From an uncultured Lachnospiraceae bacterium (GTDB taxonomy: Bacteria > Bacillota > Clostridia > Lachnospirales > Lachnospiraceae), in contig CANOMQ010000005.1 in NCBI GenBank assembly GCA_947567595.1, forward strand, positions 1-64,000: a stretch of DNA of 64,000 nt, written 5' to 3'. Below the pieces are notes generated by a model, which was given only the letters and a program-made list of their open reading frames with translations, was not told where the DNA came from and did not search any database. The position numbers were made by a program, and so were the translations under genes. This document shows, piece by piece, positions 45,725-54,464 of this stretch. The first letter of the stretch is position 1; each line of letters opens with the position of its first letter.

Positions 45725-46715
45725 GGTATTTATAATAGCGGAGGCAGGAGTAAACCATAACGGTGATATAAAAAAAGCAAAACGGTTAATAGACGTAGCA
45801 GCAGGAGCAGGCGCAGATGCGGTCAAGTTCCAAACCTTTAAGGCGGAAAACCTTGTGTGTAAAAACGCAAAAAAGGCAAAGTACCAACTTGAAACAACGG
45901 ACAGGTCGGAGACACAGTACGAAATGCTCAAAAAACTGGAGCTGACGGAGCCGATGCATAAGGAACTGATGGAATACAGTACAAAGAAAAATATCCTGTT
46001 TCTGTCAACACCGTTTGATATAGAGAGCATAAAGCTCTTATCAACATTGGGAATGCAGGTGTTTAAGATACCGTCAGGAGAAATCACAAATCTGCCGTAC
46101 CTGCGGGAAATAGCTGGACAGAAGAAAAAAGTGATTCTTTCAACGGGAATGAGCAGTATGGATGAGGTAAAGGCAGCAGTGGATGTGCTCAGACGTAATG
46201 GGGCAGAGGATATTACATTACTTCACTGTAACACTCAGTATCCGACGCCCTTGTCAGATGTGAATTTATTTGCAATGGTAAAAATGCATGAAGCGATTGG
46301 GCTTCCGGTCGGATATTCAGATCATACACAGGGAATAGAGATTCCGATTGCCGCTGCCGCGCTTGGCGCGGCGGTTATTGAGAAGCATTTCACATTGGAT
46401 AAAAACATGGAGGGGCCAGACCATAAGGCAAGTCTTGAACCGCAGGAGTTAAACCGGATGGTTGAAGGGATAAGAAAGATAGAACAGGCACTTGGAAATG
46501 GGATAAAGCAGACCTCCGAGTCAGAAAAGCCAAATGTGGGGATTGTAAGAAAAAGCATTGTGGCGGCAGTCAGCATTAAAAAAGGCGAAAAATATACAGA
46601 GAAAAACCTGACAACAAAGCGCCCCGGAACCGGAATAAATCCCATGCGGTGGGATGAAATAATGGGAATGATAGCAGACAGGGATTATGAAACGGATGAG
46701 ATGATACAGATATGA
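45717..46715 (+). CDS. neuB: N-acetylneuraminate/legionaminate synthase
   Basis: A 332-residue enzyme that condenses phosphoenolpyruvate with a six-carbon amino sugar to a nine-carbon nonulosonic acid. It has the TIM-barrel NeuB segments IAEAGVNHNGD, AVKFQTFKAE, FKIPSGEITNLP, STGM, LLHCNTQYPTP, GYSDHT and EKHFTLDKNMEGPDH, then the C-terminal SAF (antifreeze-like) domain with RKSIVAAVSIKKG. LegB next to it makes legionaminic acid the likely product. The ATG is inside the formyltransferase stop region, and the neuC start overlaps its end by four bases. Confidence 0.93.
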   Translation: MSKVFIIAEAGVNHNGDIKKAKRLIDVAAGAGADAVKFQTFKAENLVCKNAKKAKYQLETTDRSETQYEMLKKLELTEPMHKELMEYSTKKNILFLSTPFDIESIKLLSTLGMQVFKIPSGEITNLPYLREIAGQKKKVILSTGMSSMDEVKAAVDVLRRNGAEDITLLHCNTQYPTPLSDVNLFAMVKMHEAIGLPVGYSDHTQGIEIPIAAAALGAAVIEKHFTLDKNMEGPDHKASLEPQELNRMVEGIRKIEQALGNGIKQTSESEKPNVGIVRKSIVAAVSIKKGEKYTEKNLTTKRPGTGINPMRWDEIMGMIADRDYETDEMIQI

Positions 46716-47884
46716 AAAAATTGTGTGTAGTGACAGGGACAAGGGCAGAGTACGGACTGCTAAAGCCCCTGATTGAAAAAATAAATAATGATGCGGAAAT
46801 GCAGCTTCAGCTTGTGGCAACAGGAATGCATCTGTCACCCGAGTTCGGGCTTACATATAAGGAAATAGAGCAGGACGGGTTTGAGATAACAGAGCGCAAT
46901 GAAATGCTTCTAAGCTCCGATACGCCGAACGCAATTACAAAGTCAGTCGGACTGGGAACAATCGGATTTGCGGATATATTCACAAGGATAAAGTCGGATA
47001 TGGTGGTAATACTTGGTGACAGGTACGAGGCGCTTGCGGCAGCAACGGCAACTATGATACACAGGGTACCGATAGCACATATACATGGAGGAGAACTGAC
47101 ACTCGGGGCAATTGATGATGCGATAAGACATTCCATAACAAAAATGAGTATGCTGCATTTTACCTCAACAGAAGAATACAGGCGACGCATTATTCAGATG
47201 GGGGAACCACCGGAAAATGTATTTTGTGTCGGGGCATTGGGAGTGGAAAATATAAAGACGCAGAAATTAATGCAAAAAGAAGAACTGACACAGAGCTTGG
47301 GGACTGTTTTGGACATGCCATATGTACTGGTTACATTCCATCCGGTTACTTTGGAGAATAACACGGCAGGGGAACAGTTTGCAAACCTTCTTGCCGCATT
47401 AGACAGATTTTTGGAGTATCATATTATTTTCACAAAGGCAAATGCGGATACAGACGGAAGGATTATCAATCAAATGATTGACCAATATGTAGAGGAGAAC
47501 GCTGATAGGGCGTTAGTCCATGCATCACTGGGAATGACACGGTATCTGAGTGTGTTGAAATACTGCGAAATGGTAATTGGTAATTCCTCCAGCGGAATAA
47601 TAGAAGCGCCTTCCTTTCAGGTTCCGACCGTGAATATCGGCAGCCGGCAGCTTGGGAGAATAAGAGCTGAATCTGTAATTGATTGTGGAAACAGTGTTGA
47701 AGATATTTGTACAGCAATAGGGAAAGCAAAGACATTAAAAGAAAAAGGAATGTTGCAAAAAATAAAAAATCCATATGAAAAAAGCGGCACATCAGAGAAG
47801 ATATTTTATGAAATAAAAAAATATCTTTTGCAGGATAAAATGACAGAAAAGACATTTTATGATATTTCGTTAAACCTGCCGTAG
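46712..47884 (+). CDS. neuC: UDP-N-acetylglucosamine 2-epimerase (hydrolysing)
   Basis: A 390-residue GT-B-fold enzyme that releases the nucleotide and inverts C2, giving ManNAc or the LegG product. The TGTRAEYGLLKPL start, GDRYEALAAA, HIHGGELT, FHPVTLE, and GNSSSGIIEAPSFQVPTVNIGSRQLGR segments are all family marks. It starts with ATGA overlap after neuB. A decayed copy of its 3' third is found at 49105-49430. Whether it acts on UDP- or GDP-linked 2,4-diamino sugar cannot be read from the sequence. Confidence 0.93.
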   Translation: MKKLCVVTGTRAEYGLLKPLIEKINNDAEMQLQLVATGMHLSPEFGLTYKEIEQDGFEITERNEMLLSSDTPNAITKSVGLGTIGFADIFTRIKSDMVVILGDRYEALAAATATMIHRVPIAHIHGGELTLGAIDDAIRHSITKMSMLHFTSTEEYRRRIIQMGEPPENVFCVGALGVENIKTQKLMQKEELTQSLGTVLDMPYVLVTFHPVTLENNTAGEQFANLLAALDRFLEYHIIFTKANADTDGRIINQMIDQYVEENADRALVHASLGMTRYLSVLKYCEMVIGNSSSGIIEAPSFQVPTVNIGSRQLGRIRAESVIDCGNSVEDICTAIGKAKTLKEKGMLQKIKNPYEKSGTSEKIFYEIKKYLLQDKMTEKTFYDISLNLP

Positions 47885-48028
47885 GGATATGACGAAATTG
47901 CAAAACAGAACGAACCTTGACAACTGCATATCTTACATTAGGAGACATTAGGAACAAGAACTAATTGAGATTTCCTACAGAATATGTTATTATTGATGCA
48001 TACAAATGAAAGCGATAAGGTAACATAC

Positions 48029-48934
48029 ATGGGAAGAGCGGATATCATAACAAAAGACTATATAAGACGACCGGATATATTTGCGGACGTGTTTAACCAG
48101 TTCCTGTATCATGGCAGGCAGAAAATCACTTCGGACAGACTTGTGGAGCTGGATACGACGGAGATTGCGCTTCCGTACGGGGTGGACAACATGGCGGTGC
48201 CGGAGCAGAAGTATAGGGATGTCGCAAAGATGCTGGTATCAATGACCGATGGAAAGGTAGCATACTGCATACTGGTAATTGAGAATGAGTCAAAAATCAA
48301 TTATGCGATGCCGGTCAAAAACGGACTGTACGACTTTTTGCAGCTTTCCAGACAGGTAACGGAAACAGCAAAATCGCACAAAAGATCAGACAAGAACAGC
48401 ATCAGACCCACATCCAGTGAGTATTTAAGCGGATTTTGGAAAATCGACAGGCTGCTGCCAGTAGTCACACTGACAGTGTATTTTGGACCGGATGCATGGG
48501 ATGGGGCGTTATGCTTAAAAGAAATGTACGCTGACTGTGACGGGGAGATATTAAAATACGCCGCAGACTACCGCATCAATCTGATAGCCCCCGGCATGCT
48601 GTCAGATAATGAGATTGATGAGTTTGGTACGAGTTTCCGTGAAATCATGAAATACATTAAATATTCCTCGGATGGCAGGAAACTCAGGGATGCGGTAAAC
48701 TCGGACGAACGCTTCAAAAGCGTGGAGCGGCAGGCAGTGGATGTAATCAATGCCGTTACAAACTCTAAAGTCAGATATTCCGAAGGAGAGGAGAAGGTTA
48801 ATATGTGCACTGCAATTCAGGAAATCAGGGAAGAAGGAAGACTTGAAGGCGAAATCATTGGTATTATTCGGGCTGATAAAAGACGTAAAATCCCTCAGGA
48901 AGACACGCGCAGGTATCTTATGGAAGAATACTAG
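48029..48934 (+). CDS. Rpn-family PD-(D/E)XK nuclease/putative transposase
   Basis: A 301-residue protein from the ATG at 48029 (an upstream Met at 47984 is less likely). The MGRADIITKDYIRRPDIFADVFNQ start, the VIENESKINYAMPVKNGLYDF segment (nuclease core) and the RLEGEIIGI helical tail are typical of Rpn/PDDEXK_2 proteins common in Lachnospiraceae. These are linked to recombination-promoting nuclease activity. The gene ends at a TAG, but the same frame continues for 15 codons (KSREEADELIKEYWK) that look like the normal C-terminus, so the stop appears premature; only the tail would be lost. Confidence 0.72.
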   Translation: MGRADIITKDYIRRPDIFADVFNQFLYHGRQKITSDRLVELDTTEIALPYGVDNMAVPEQKYRDVAKMLVSMTDGKVAYCILVIENESKINYAMPVKNGLYDFLQLSRQVTETAKSHKRSDKNSIRPTSSEYLSGFWKIDRLLPVVTLTVYFGPDAWDGALCLKEMYADCDGEILKYAADYRINLIAPGMLSDNEIDEFGTSFREIMKYIKYSSDGRKLRDAVNSDERFKSVERQAVDVINAVTNSKVRYSEGEEKVNMCTAIQEIREEGRLEGEIIGIIRADKRRKIPQEDTRRYLMEEY

Positions 48935-49008
48935 AAAAGCAGGGAAGAGGCAGACGAACTGATAAAGGAATATTGGAAATAGGAAGTAAATAGTTCAATA
49001 ATGAAAGG

Positions 49009-49073
49009 AATCCCAATGTAAGGTATGCAGTTGAAAGGTCGAAGACCAAAAGCATCGTTACACTGGGATTTTT
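49009..49073 (+). terminator. Long hairpin at the right end of cassette 2
   Basis: AATCCCAATGTAA (49009-49021) pairs with TTACACTGGGATT (49058-49070), one mismatch, followed by T residues. The 36-base loop contains a smaller GGTC-GAA-GACC hairpin. It could terminate the nuclease transcript. Confidence 0.55.
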
Positions 49074-49104
49074 AATTGTCTAAAAAGAGAGGTTTGTATG
49101 AAGG

Positions 49105-49430
49105 ATGGTAATCAGTAATTCCTCCAGCGGAATAACAGAAGCGTCTTCCTTTCAGGTTCCGACTGTGAATATTGGAAACAGACAGCATGGAAGAATAAAA
49201 TCCGAATCAGTAATTGATTGTGGAAACAGTGTTAAAGATATTACTGCGGTAATAAAACAGGCAAAGAAAATAAAAAAGAAAGAATATTAGAGGATATTGA
49301 TAATCCATACGAAAAAATCGGTACATCAGAAAATATATTGTTTAAAATACGAAAATATTTGTTGAAAAATGAAACGAATGGAACAACAGAAAAAGTTTTT
49401 TTGATGTTCTGTTTGAAAAAATTTAGAATA
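49105..49430 (+). pseudogene. Decayed copy of the neuC 3' third
   Basis: The stretch starting ATGGTAATCAGTAATTCCTC encodes ISNSSSGITEASSFQVPTVN..., parallel to the neuC segment at 47570-47720. A stop at about 49288 ends the first frame. The next frame continues with NPYEKIGTSENILFKIRKYL, matching the neuC C-terminus, with another shift near the end. The DNA is roughly 85% alike by eye over the first 150 bases. It lacks the first two thirds of the gene. Confidence 0.8.
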
Positions 49431-49446
49431 ATCAGGAGTAATATCT

Positions 49447-50547
49447 ATGAATTTTGTAAGTGATAAGTTATGTGAAAATTCAGGGTTAGCTATTAATGAA
49501 GAAAATATATGGTATATTACGAACTTAGAAAGCTTGCTTATGCGCGTTGATATACAGACAGGAACTATTGTTTGTATGGGAAAATTACCAAATTCTAAAA
49601 GGGATTGTGCATATAGAACTTTGAATTATCAAGATGGCAAATTATTTTGTATACCATTTTTAACTGATTCATTGTGTATATATGATATAGAAAAGAAGGC
49701 ATTTGAAATTGTAAGTTTTCCAAAATCCATAAAAGATTTTATAAGTGGAGATTTGTGTTTCTTTGGGAGTTTTTTTTATAAAGACGAACTTGTAATGTAT
49801 GGAATTCATCCTATCATCATCAGATATAATATTGCCACAAAAGAGTTTAAGTTTCATCATCTGAAAAAAATGAAAGAAAAAAAAGTCAAGTGCTGTTTTT
49901 GGAGGGATGGATTTGGCAAAGATAGTTTCTTATATATCCCGATGGTTTTACACAAATCAGTTGTGAAGATCAATATTATTGATGATAGTATAACTATTTT
50001 GGGAGATATGGATATAGAGGAATGTAATGTAATTACAGTAAAAAGTTATAAAGATAAAATTATATATGTGTATTATAAGGATGGAAAAGTATTATTAGAA
50101 AGTTTTGGACTAGATTTTGAAAAGAAGTATATAATATGTAGCTTTTCTTCTGATGATATTATAAAAACAAATGACGATGCTTTTTTGTGGGGAGACATTA
50201 TTGAAAATAAGATTATTTTGTTACCGTGGATGTCATTAGATATGTATTGCGTAAATTTGGATACAGGTGAATTTGAAAAAATTAGTTGCGCTTCCGAAGG
50301 CATCCTGAGACCAAAATGTTTTTGTGGGGTAATTGTTGACCAAAGTGTATTTTCAGTGGTAGCTGAAGAAAAGAAATTATATCTATTTGATAACATAAAT
50401 CATATATTAAAAAAACGAGAACTTATTGTATGTTTGGAAGAAAAGAGAAAAGTAATGGAAATATTTGCAGAAAATATGAAAAATGGAAAGATTATGCTTG
50501 AACAAGAGAAGATATTTGGAATTCAAGAATTTATAGTATGTCTATAG
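49447..50547 (+). CDS. Hypothetical beta-propeller-like protein
   Basis: A 366-residue, AT-rich gene. The product shows repeated 'ENIWYITNLESLLMRVDIQTG', 'DSLCIYDIEKKAFEIVSF', 'HPIIIRYNIATKEFKFHHL' and 'LDMYCVNLDTGEFEKI' units: strand-turn-strand blocks with a Tyr/Asp-containing third strand, as in beta-propellers. About six such blocks can be counted. There is no signal peptide. I cannot assign a function; it lies between the neuC remnant and the CMP-sugar synthetase gene, so a role in the glycan pathway is only positional. Confidence 0.6.
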   Translation: MNFVSDKLCENSGLAINEENIWYITNLESLLMRVDIQTGTIVCMGKLPNSKRDCAYRTLNYQDGKLFCIPFLTDSLCIYDIEKKAFEIVSFPKSIKDFISGDLCFFGSFFYKDELVMYGIHPIIIRYNIATKEFKFHHLKKMKEKKVKCCFWRDGFGKDSFLYIPMVLHKSVVKINIIDDSITILGDMDIEECNVITVKSYKDKIIYVYYKDGKVLLESFGLDFEKKYIICSFSSDDIIKTNDDAFLWGDIIENKIILLPWMSLDMYCVNLDTGEFEKISCASEGILRPKCFCGVIVDQSVFSVVAEEKKLYLFDNINHILKKRELIVCLEEKRKVMEIFAENMKNGKIMLEQEKIFGIQEFIVCL

Positions 50548-50596
50548 TAATGAAAAGAAATGGGATTTTGAATGAAATGAATTATGAGGTGTGATC

Positions 50597-51292
50597 ATGA
50601 ATAATATAGCAATTATTCCGGCACGTAGTGGTTCTAAAGGCTTAAAAGATAAAAATATAAAAGAAATTAAAGGAATACCGCTCATCGGATATAGTATTAT
50701 TTGTGCAAAAAAATCAGGATGCTTTTCAGAGATAATGGTTTCTACAGATAGTGAAGAATATAAATGTATTGCGGAAAAATATGGTGCGATGGTTCCATTT
50801 ATGAGAAGTTCTCAAAATAGTTCTGATACGGCAGGAAGCTGGGATGTTGTAAAAGAAGTTCTAAAATTATATAAAGAAAAGGGATGGAAATTTGATACGA
50901 TATGTTTGCTACAACCAACTTCCCCTTTAAGGGAGCCCCAAAATGTTCAAGAAGCATATCAAATGTATTATGATATGCATGCAGAAGCTATAACATCTGT
51001 ATGTGAATCCGAACATTCGCCTTTATGGACAATGACTTTACCTGTAAATAATTCATTGCAATGCTTTAGGGAAAGGTTAAGTTGCATTCTTCCAAGACAA
51101 AGTCTTGAAAAATATTATAGACTAAATGGTGCTATATACATAAGAAAGATTAAATATATTAAAGATAAAATTATTATTTGTGATAAAGACGAGTATGCGT
51201 ATGAAATGGCACGAAAAAATAGTGTGGATATTGATACTATTGAGGATTTAAATTACGCGGAGTATCTCATGAGTATAAAAGAGGAGAATTAG
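50597..51292 (+). CDS. neuA: CMP-nonulosonate (acylneuraminate) cytidylyltransferase
   Basis: A 231-residue enzyme that activates a nonulosonic acid with CTP. IIPARSGSKGLKDKNIK near residue 6 is the family's nucleotide-binding start. VSTDSEEY, LLQPTSPLR, the SVCESEHSP segment and RLNGAIYI follow. This order is that of NeuA/LegF/PseF. GAGGTG before the ATG at 50597 is better placed than for the GTG at 50591. It is four bases ahead of the next nucleotidyltransferase gene. Confidence 0.9.
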   Translation: MNNIAIIPARSGSKGLKDKNIKEIKGIPLIGYSIICAKKSGCFSEIMVSTDSEEYKCIAEKYGAMVPFMRSSQNSSDTAGSWDVVKEVLKLYKEKGWKFDTICLLQPTSPLREPQNVQEAYQMYYDMHAEAITSVCESEHSPLWTMTLPVNNSLQCFRERLSCILPRQSLEKYYRLNGAIYIRKIKYIKDKIIICDKDEYAYEMARKNSVDIDTIEDLNYAEYLMSIKEEN

Positions 51293-51296
51293 TGGT

Positions 51297-52352
51297 ATGA
51301 ATACCAAAATACCGGAAAAGCTGATTGTTGATAATAATATGTCAATAAAAGATGCAATGCACATAATTGATGAAGGTGGATGTAAGACGGCTTTTTTTTT
51401 AGAAGATGGAAAGCTTAAAGGGACTATTACAGACGGAGATGTCAGAAGATATTTTCTTAAAGGCGGATCTATTGAGGATAAAGCAGATAAAATAGCTAAT
51501 CATGATCCTAAATTTTTTTATGATTGGGAAAAAAAAGATTATAAAAAATATATGATAGAAAATATGATAACAGCGCTGCCAATTATAAATAATGATGGGC
51601 AGTTGGTAAGAATTGAAATGTTAAGTGAGTCAGAATTGGCAGTCTGTAAAATAGACAAAACAGTTCCAATTGTAATGATGGCGGGTGGATTGGGAACAAG
51701 ATTAAAACCATATACAGAGATTATACCAAAGCCGTTAATTCCGATTGGTGAGAAAACAATTACAGAGCATATATTTGATAGGTTTTTGTTATATGGGTGT
51801 GATGAACTCTATATGATTGTTAATTATAAAAAACAATTGATAGAAGCATATTTTAATGACATTGAGAAATATAAGAATCTTTCTTTTATTGAAGAACCTT
51901 TTTTTATGGGAACTGCTGGAGGGATTTCATTATTGAAAGATTGTTTAAATGCAGATTTCTTTTTGATTAATTGTGATGTTTTAATAGATTTTGATTATTA
52001 CAGTATATGGAAAAGGCATGTAGAAGAAAAAAATATAGTTACCATAGTTTCTGCTGAGAAACGGATCGTAATACCCTATGGAACGGTTTCAATTGGTGAG
52101 AATGAAACTGTTTGTTCATTAATAGAAAAACCAGAGATTAAATATAACGTAAATACAGGTATGTATCTTTGCAATTCAAAAATATATAAATATATAGATA
52201 AAAACGAAAAAATAGATATGCCGGATCTTATTAAAAGGTGCTTGCACGCAGGAGAGCGTATCGGGAATGTGCTAATAAATGAACAGGATTGGTATGATAT
52301 GGGACAACCAAAGGAATTAAAAAACATGTTAAATAAGTTTGTAAATTATTGA
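51297..52352 (+). CDS. CBS-domain sugar-1-phosphate nucleotidyltransferase (PtmE-like)
   Basis: A 351-residue protein. Residues 1-115 form a CBS-domain pair (MSIKDAMHIIDEGGCKTAFF, DGKLKGTITDGDVRR). From about 122 starts a Rossmann-like nucleotidyltransferase: MMAGGLGTRLKPYT (129-135 is the AGGLGTR core), PKPLIPIGEKTI, and INCDVLIDFDYY. In Campylobacter, PtmE of this design makes GDP-GlcN for legionaminic acid. Its presence beside legB and neuA-type genes supports the GDP-sugar route. Confidence 0.85.
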   Translation: MNTKIPEKLIVDNNMSIKDAMHIIDEGGCKTAFFLEDGKLKGTITDGDVRRYFLKGGSIEDKADKIANHDPKFFYDWEKKDYKKYMIENMITALPIINNDGQLVRIEMLSESELAVCKIDKTVPIVMMAGGLGTRLKPYTEIIPKPLIPIGEKTITEHIFDRFLLYGCDELYMIVNYKKQLIEAYFNDIEKYKNLSFIEEPFFMGTAGGISLLKDCLNADFFLINCDVLIDFDYYSIWKRHVEEKNIVTIVSAEKRIVIPYGTVSIGENETVCSLIEKPEIKYNVNTGMYLCNSKIYKYIDKNEKIDMPDLIKRCLHAGERIGNVLINEQDWYDMGQPKELKNMLNKFVNY

Positions 52353-52387
52353 ATGTTACATAGATAATTGGAAAGGGATTTTATATA

Positions 52388-53380
52388 ATGGCTGAATTAA
52401 AAATGAGAGAACATATGAAAGAGAGATTTTCGGGGAATAAGAATTTTTGCGATATGCCGCCTCTTCCAACTAGTCTGAATATAGAAATTAATAATACTTG
52501 CAACCATAGATGTATATTTTGTGATTATCATGGAAAGTATGCACCGATTAGTATAAAACCGGAAGTAATGGATTTTCAGACAGTGAAGGCTATTATGGAG
52601 CAGGCGTATTCGCTAGGTATCGGGAAGAAAGAATTAGGTTTTTATTTGTCAGGAGAACCCTTTGTTCATAAAGAGTTAGAGAGGATTATCAAGTGCGCAA
52701 AGGATATTGGATTTGAGTATACATTTCTCACAACAAATGGTGTTTTAGCGACTCCGGAAAGGATGAGGAAAGTTATAGATGCCGGATTGGATAGTATAAG
52801 GTATTCTGTCAATGCCGCTGATTCGGCTTCGTATGAAGATATTCATGGGAAAAATGATTTCAATAATGTAGTTGAGAATATAAGGTATATGGATCAATAC
52901 TTGAAAGAAACTAATAAAGAAATTGCAACATCTCTTTCATGCGTCATTACGAAGAAAACAGATGGAATACAAGATAAAATAAGAGAATTATTTGGTAAAT
53001 ATGTGGATGATATATTATTTATTCCAGTTATGGTAAATAAGTTGATTTGTGATGAAGCAGTGAAAAAGGAATGGCAGCTTATGGACGATTCTAAGGCGGT
53101 TATAAATCAAGATTTTATTTGTTCGATGTTGTTTAATACAATGTACATAACTCCTGATTTAAAAGTAATTCCATGCTGTGAGTTTCCCGGGAAAAATATA
53201 TGCTTTTATGATTTGAAAAAGGATTTCAATTTGGTTCATGCGTGGTATTCAAAAGAGTATACACGTTATAGAAATATATTTTTAAAGAAAGCGGATGATA
53301 CTGGTACGGTCTGTGAAAATTGCAATTTGAGGAAACAGGGAATAAAGAGATTAGCTTTAACGGAAAATTTTTTTGATTAG
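52388..53380 (+). CDS. Radical SAM enzyme with SPASM-like C-terminal cysteines
   Basis: A 330-residue protein. The radical SAM cluster motif is Cys38-x3-Cys42-x2-Cys45 (CNHRCIFC). The GxIxGxxE-type region (YLSGEPFVHKEL) and the TTNGVLA strand fit the partial barrel. Near the end, CCEF and CENCNLR supply Cys residues for a further cluster as in SPASM/twitch proteins. Such enzymes in glycan loci can act as dehydratases, epimerases or methyltransferases; the reaction here is unknown. Confidence 0.8.
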   Translation: MAELKMREHMKERFSGNKNFCDMPPLPTSLNIEINNTCNHRCIFCDYHGKYAPISIKPEVMDFQTVKAIMEQAYSLGIGKKELGFYLSGEPFVHKELERIIKCAKDIGFEYTFLTTNGVLATPERMRKVIDAGLDSIRYSVNAADSASYEDIHGKNDFNNVVENIRYMDQYLKETNKEIATSLSCVITKKTDGIQDKIRELFGKYVDDILFIPVMVNKLICDEAVKKEWQLMDDSKAVINQDFICSMLFNTMYITPDLKVIPCCEFPGKNICFYDLKKDFNLVHAWYSKEYTRYRNIFLKKADDTGTVCENCNLRKQGIKRLALTENFFD

Positions 53381-53390
53381 AGGTGACAAA

Positions 53391-54353
53391 ATGGTAACAG
53401 TATTGTTAGTAGGATTGGGTGGAATTGGGTTTAGGCATTTTCAGGCGATTCTTAACTGCAAATCGGATATAGAATTATATGCGGTTGATGTTGAAGATAG
53501 AGCAATAGATAGAGCGAGAGAGTATGTCGTGTCAATTCATTATAGTAAACCAGTGTCTTTCTTAAAAAATACGGATAACCTTAAAGACCGGATTTTTGAG
53601 GTTGTAATTATAGCAACTTCTTCAAAGGTTAGAAAAAGTATATTTTATAATATTGCAAAAAGAAATATAATAAAATATTTGATTTTTGAGAAAGTTTTAT
53701 TTACTCAAATAGATGATTATTATGAAGTGAAGGAATTGCTACAGGAAAAAGAAATTTTGGCATATGTCAATTGCACTGGAAGAGAAAATAGAGATTATCA
53801 AAAACTGAAAGAAAAAATTGAAGATTATAAGAAAATTCACTTTTATTATAGAGGATCAAATTGGGGACTTGCATGTAATGCAATACATAAAATAGACTTG
53901 TTTTCTTATTTAACAAATGCTTCAAGTGAAAAACTAATATTAGATGGTAATTTGTTAGAAAATAAAATATATGAGAGTAAGAGAAACGGTTATATAGAGT
54001 TTTTTGGAAGTTTTTCAGGCAAGATAGGAGACAATGTTAGTTTTGTCATTGAGTGTGATCATGGTAATAATGAAGTTGCTGTAGATATTTATACAGAAGA
54101 TATCTTTTATTCAGTTAGAGAGGGAAAAGAAATGCTAATTTCAGAAAACGGATTAATTAGAACAGAATATTTTGAGGTTGAATATATAAGCCAAACGACA
54201 ACTGAGATTGTGGACAATCTTATTAACAAGAGGAAGATATTATTGCCTTCGTATGAAGACTCTATGAATATACATATACCATTTATCAAGATGCTTTTGA
54301 AAAAGATGGATGATATTACAGGAATAAAGAATAGGTATTGCAATATCACATAA
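53391..54353 (+). CDS. Gfo/Idh/MocA-like oxidoreductase
   Basis: A 320-residue NAD(P)-binding protein starting at the ATG at 53391 with AGAGGTGA six bases upstream. GxGxxG is VGLGGIGFRH near residue 7; the cofactor segment VVIIATSSKVRK and FEKVLFT (where the family has EKP) follow. The middle and end are divergent. The loss of the usual EKP Lys-Pro pair makes its catalytic role less sure. It sits between the radical SAM and the deacetylase genes. Confidence 0.7.
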   Translation: MVTVLLVGLGGIGFRHFQAILNCKSDIELYAVDVEDRAIDRAREYVVSIHYSKPVSFLKNTDNLKDRIFEVVIIATSSKVRKSIFYNIAKRNIIKYLIFEKVLFTQIDDYYEVKELLQEKEILAYVNCTGRENRDYQKLKEKIEDYKKIHFYYRGSNWGLACNAIHKIDLFSYLTNASSEKLILDGNLLENKIYESKRNGYIEFFGSFSGKIGDNVSFVIECDHGNNEVAVDIYTEDIFYSVREGKEMLISENGLIRTEYFEVEYISQTTTEIVDNLINKRKILLPSYEDSMNIHIPFIKMLLKKMDDITGIKNRYCNIT

Positions 54354-54464
54354 TCTCAAGATGCCATGATATATTTAGTGCTATGGATTCGTGTTTTATT
54401 ATTCAAAATATGGGAGTTTTATATACTCTTTGTAGAGAACAAATTATATAAGGAGAAATATGTC

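Larger units (their letters stand above)
47913..49073. mobile_element. Inverted-repeat-flanked cassette 2 (Rpn nuclease)
   Basis: The left copy (47921-47943) reads CAACTGCATATCTTACATTA + GGA; the right copy (49011-49033), on the other strand, reads the same with two differences. Weaker similarity continues outward (ACCTT). The repeats share the core TTGACAA-YT-CATA with those of cassette 1. Inside is one nuclease gene. The right copy lies in the 5' arm of a long hairpin that ends in T residues. The element separates neuC from a decayed neuC 3' fragment. Confidence 0.5.
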
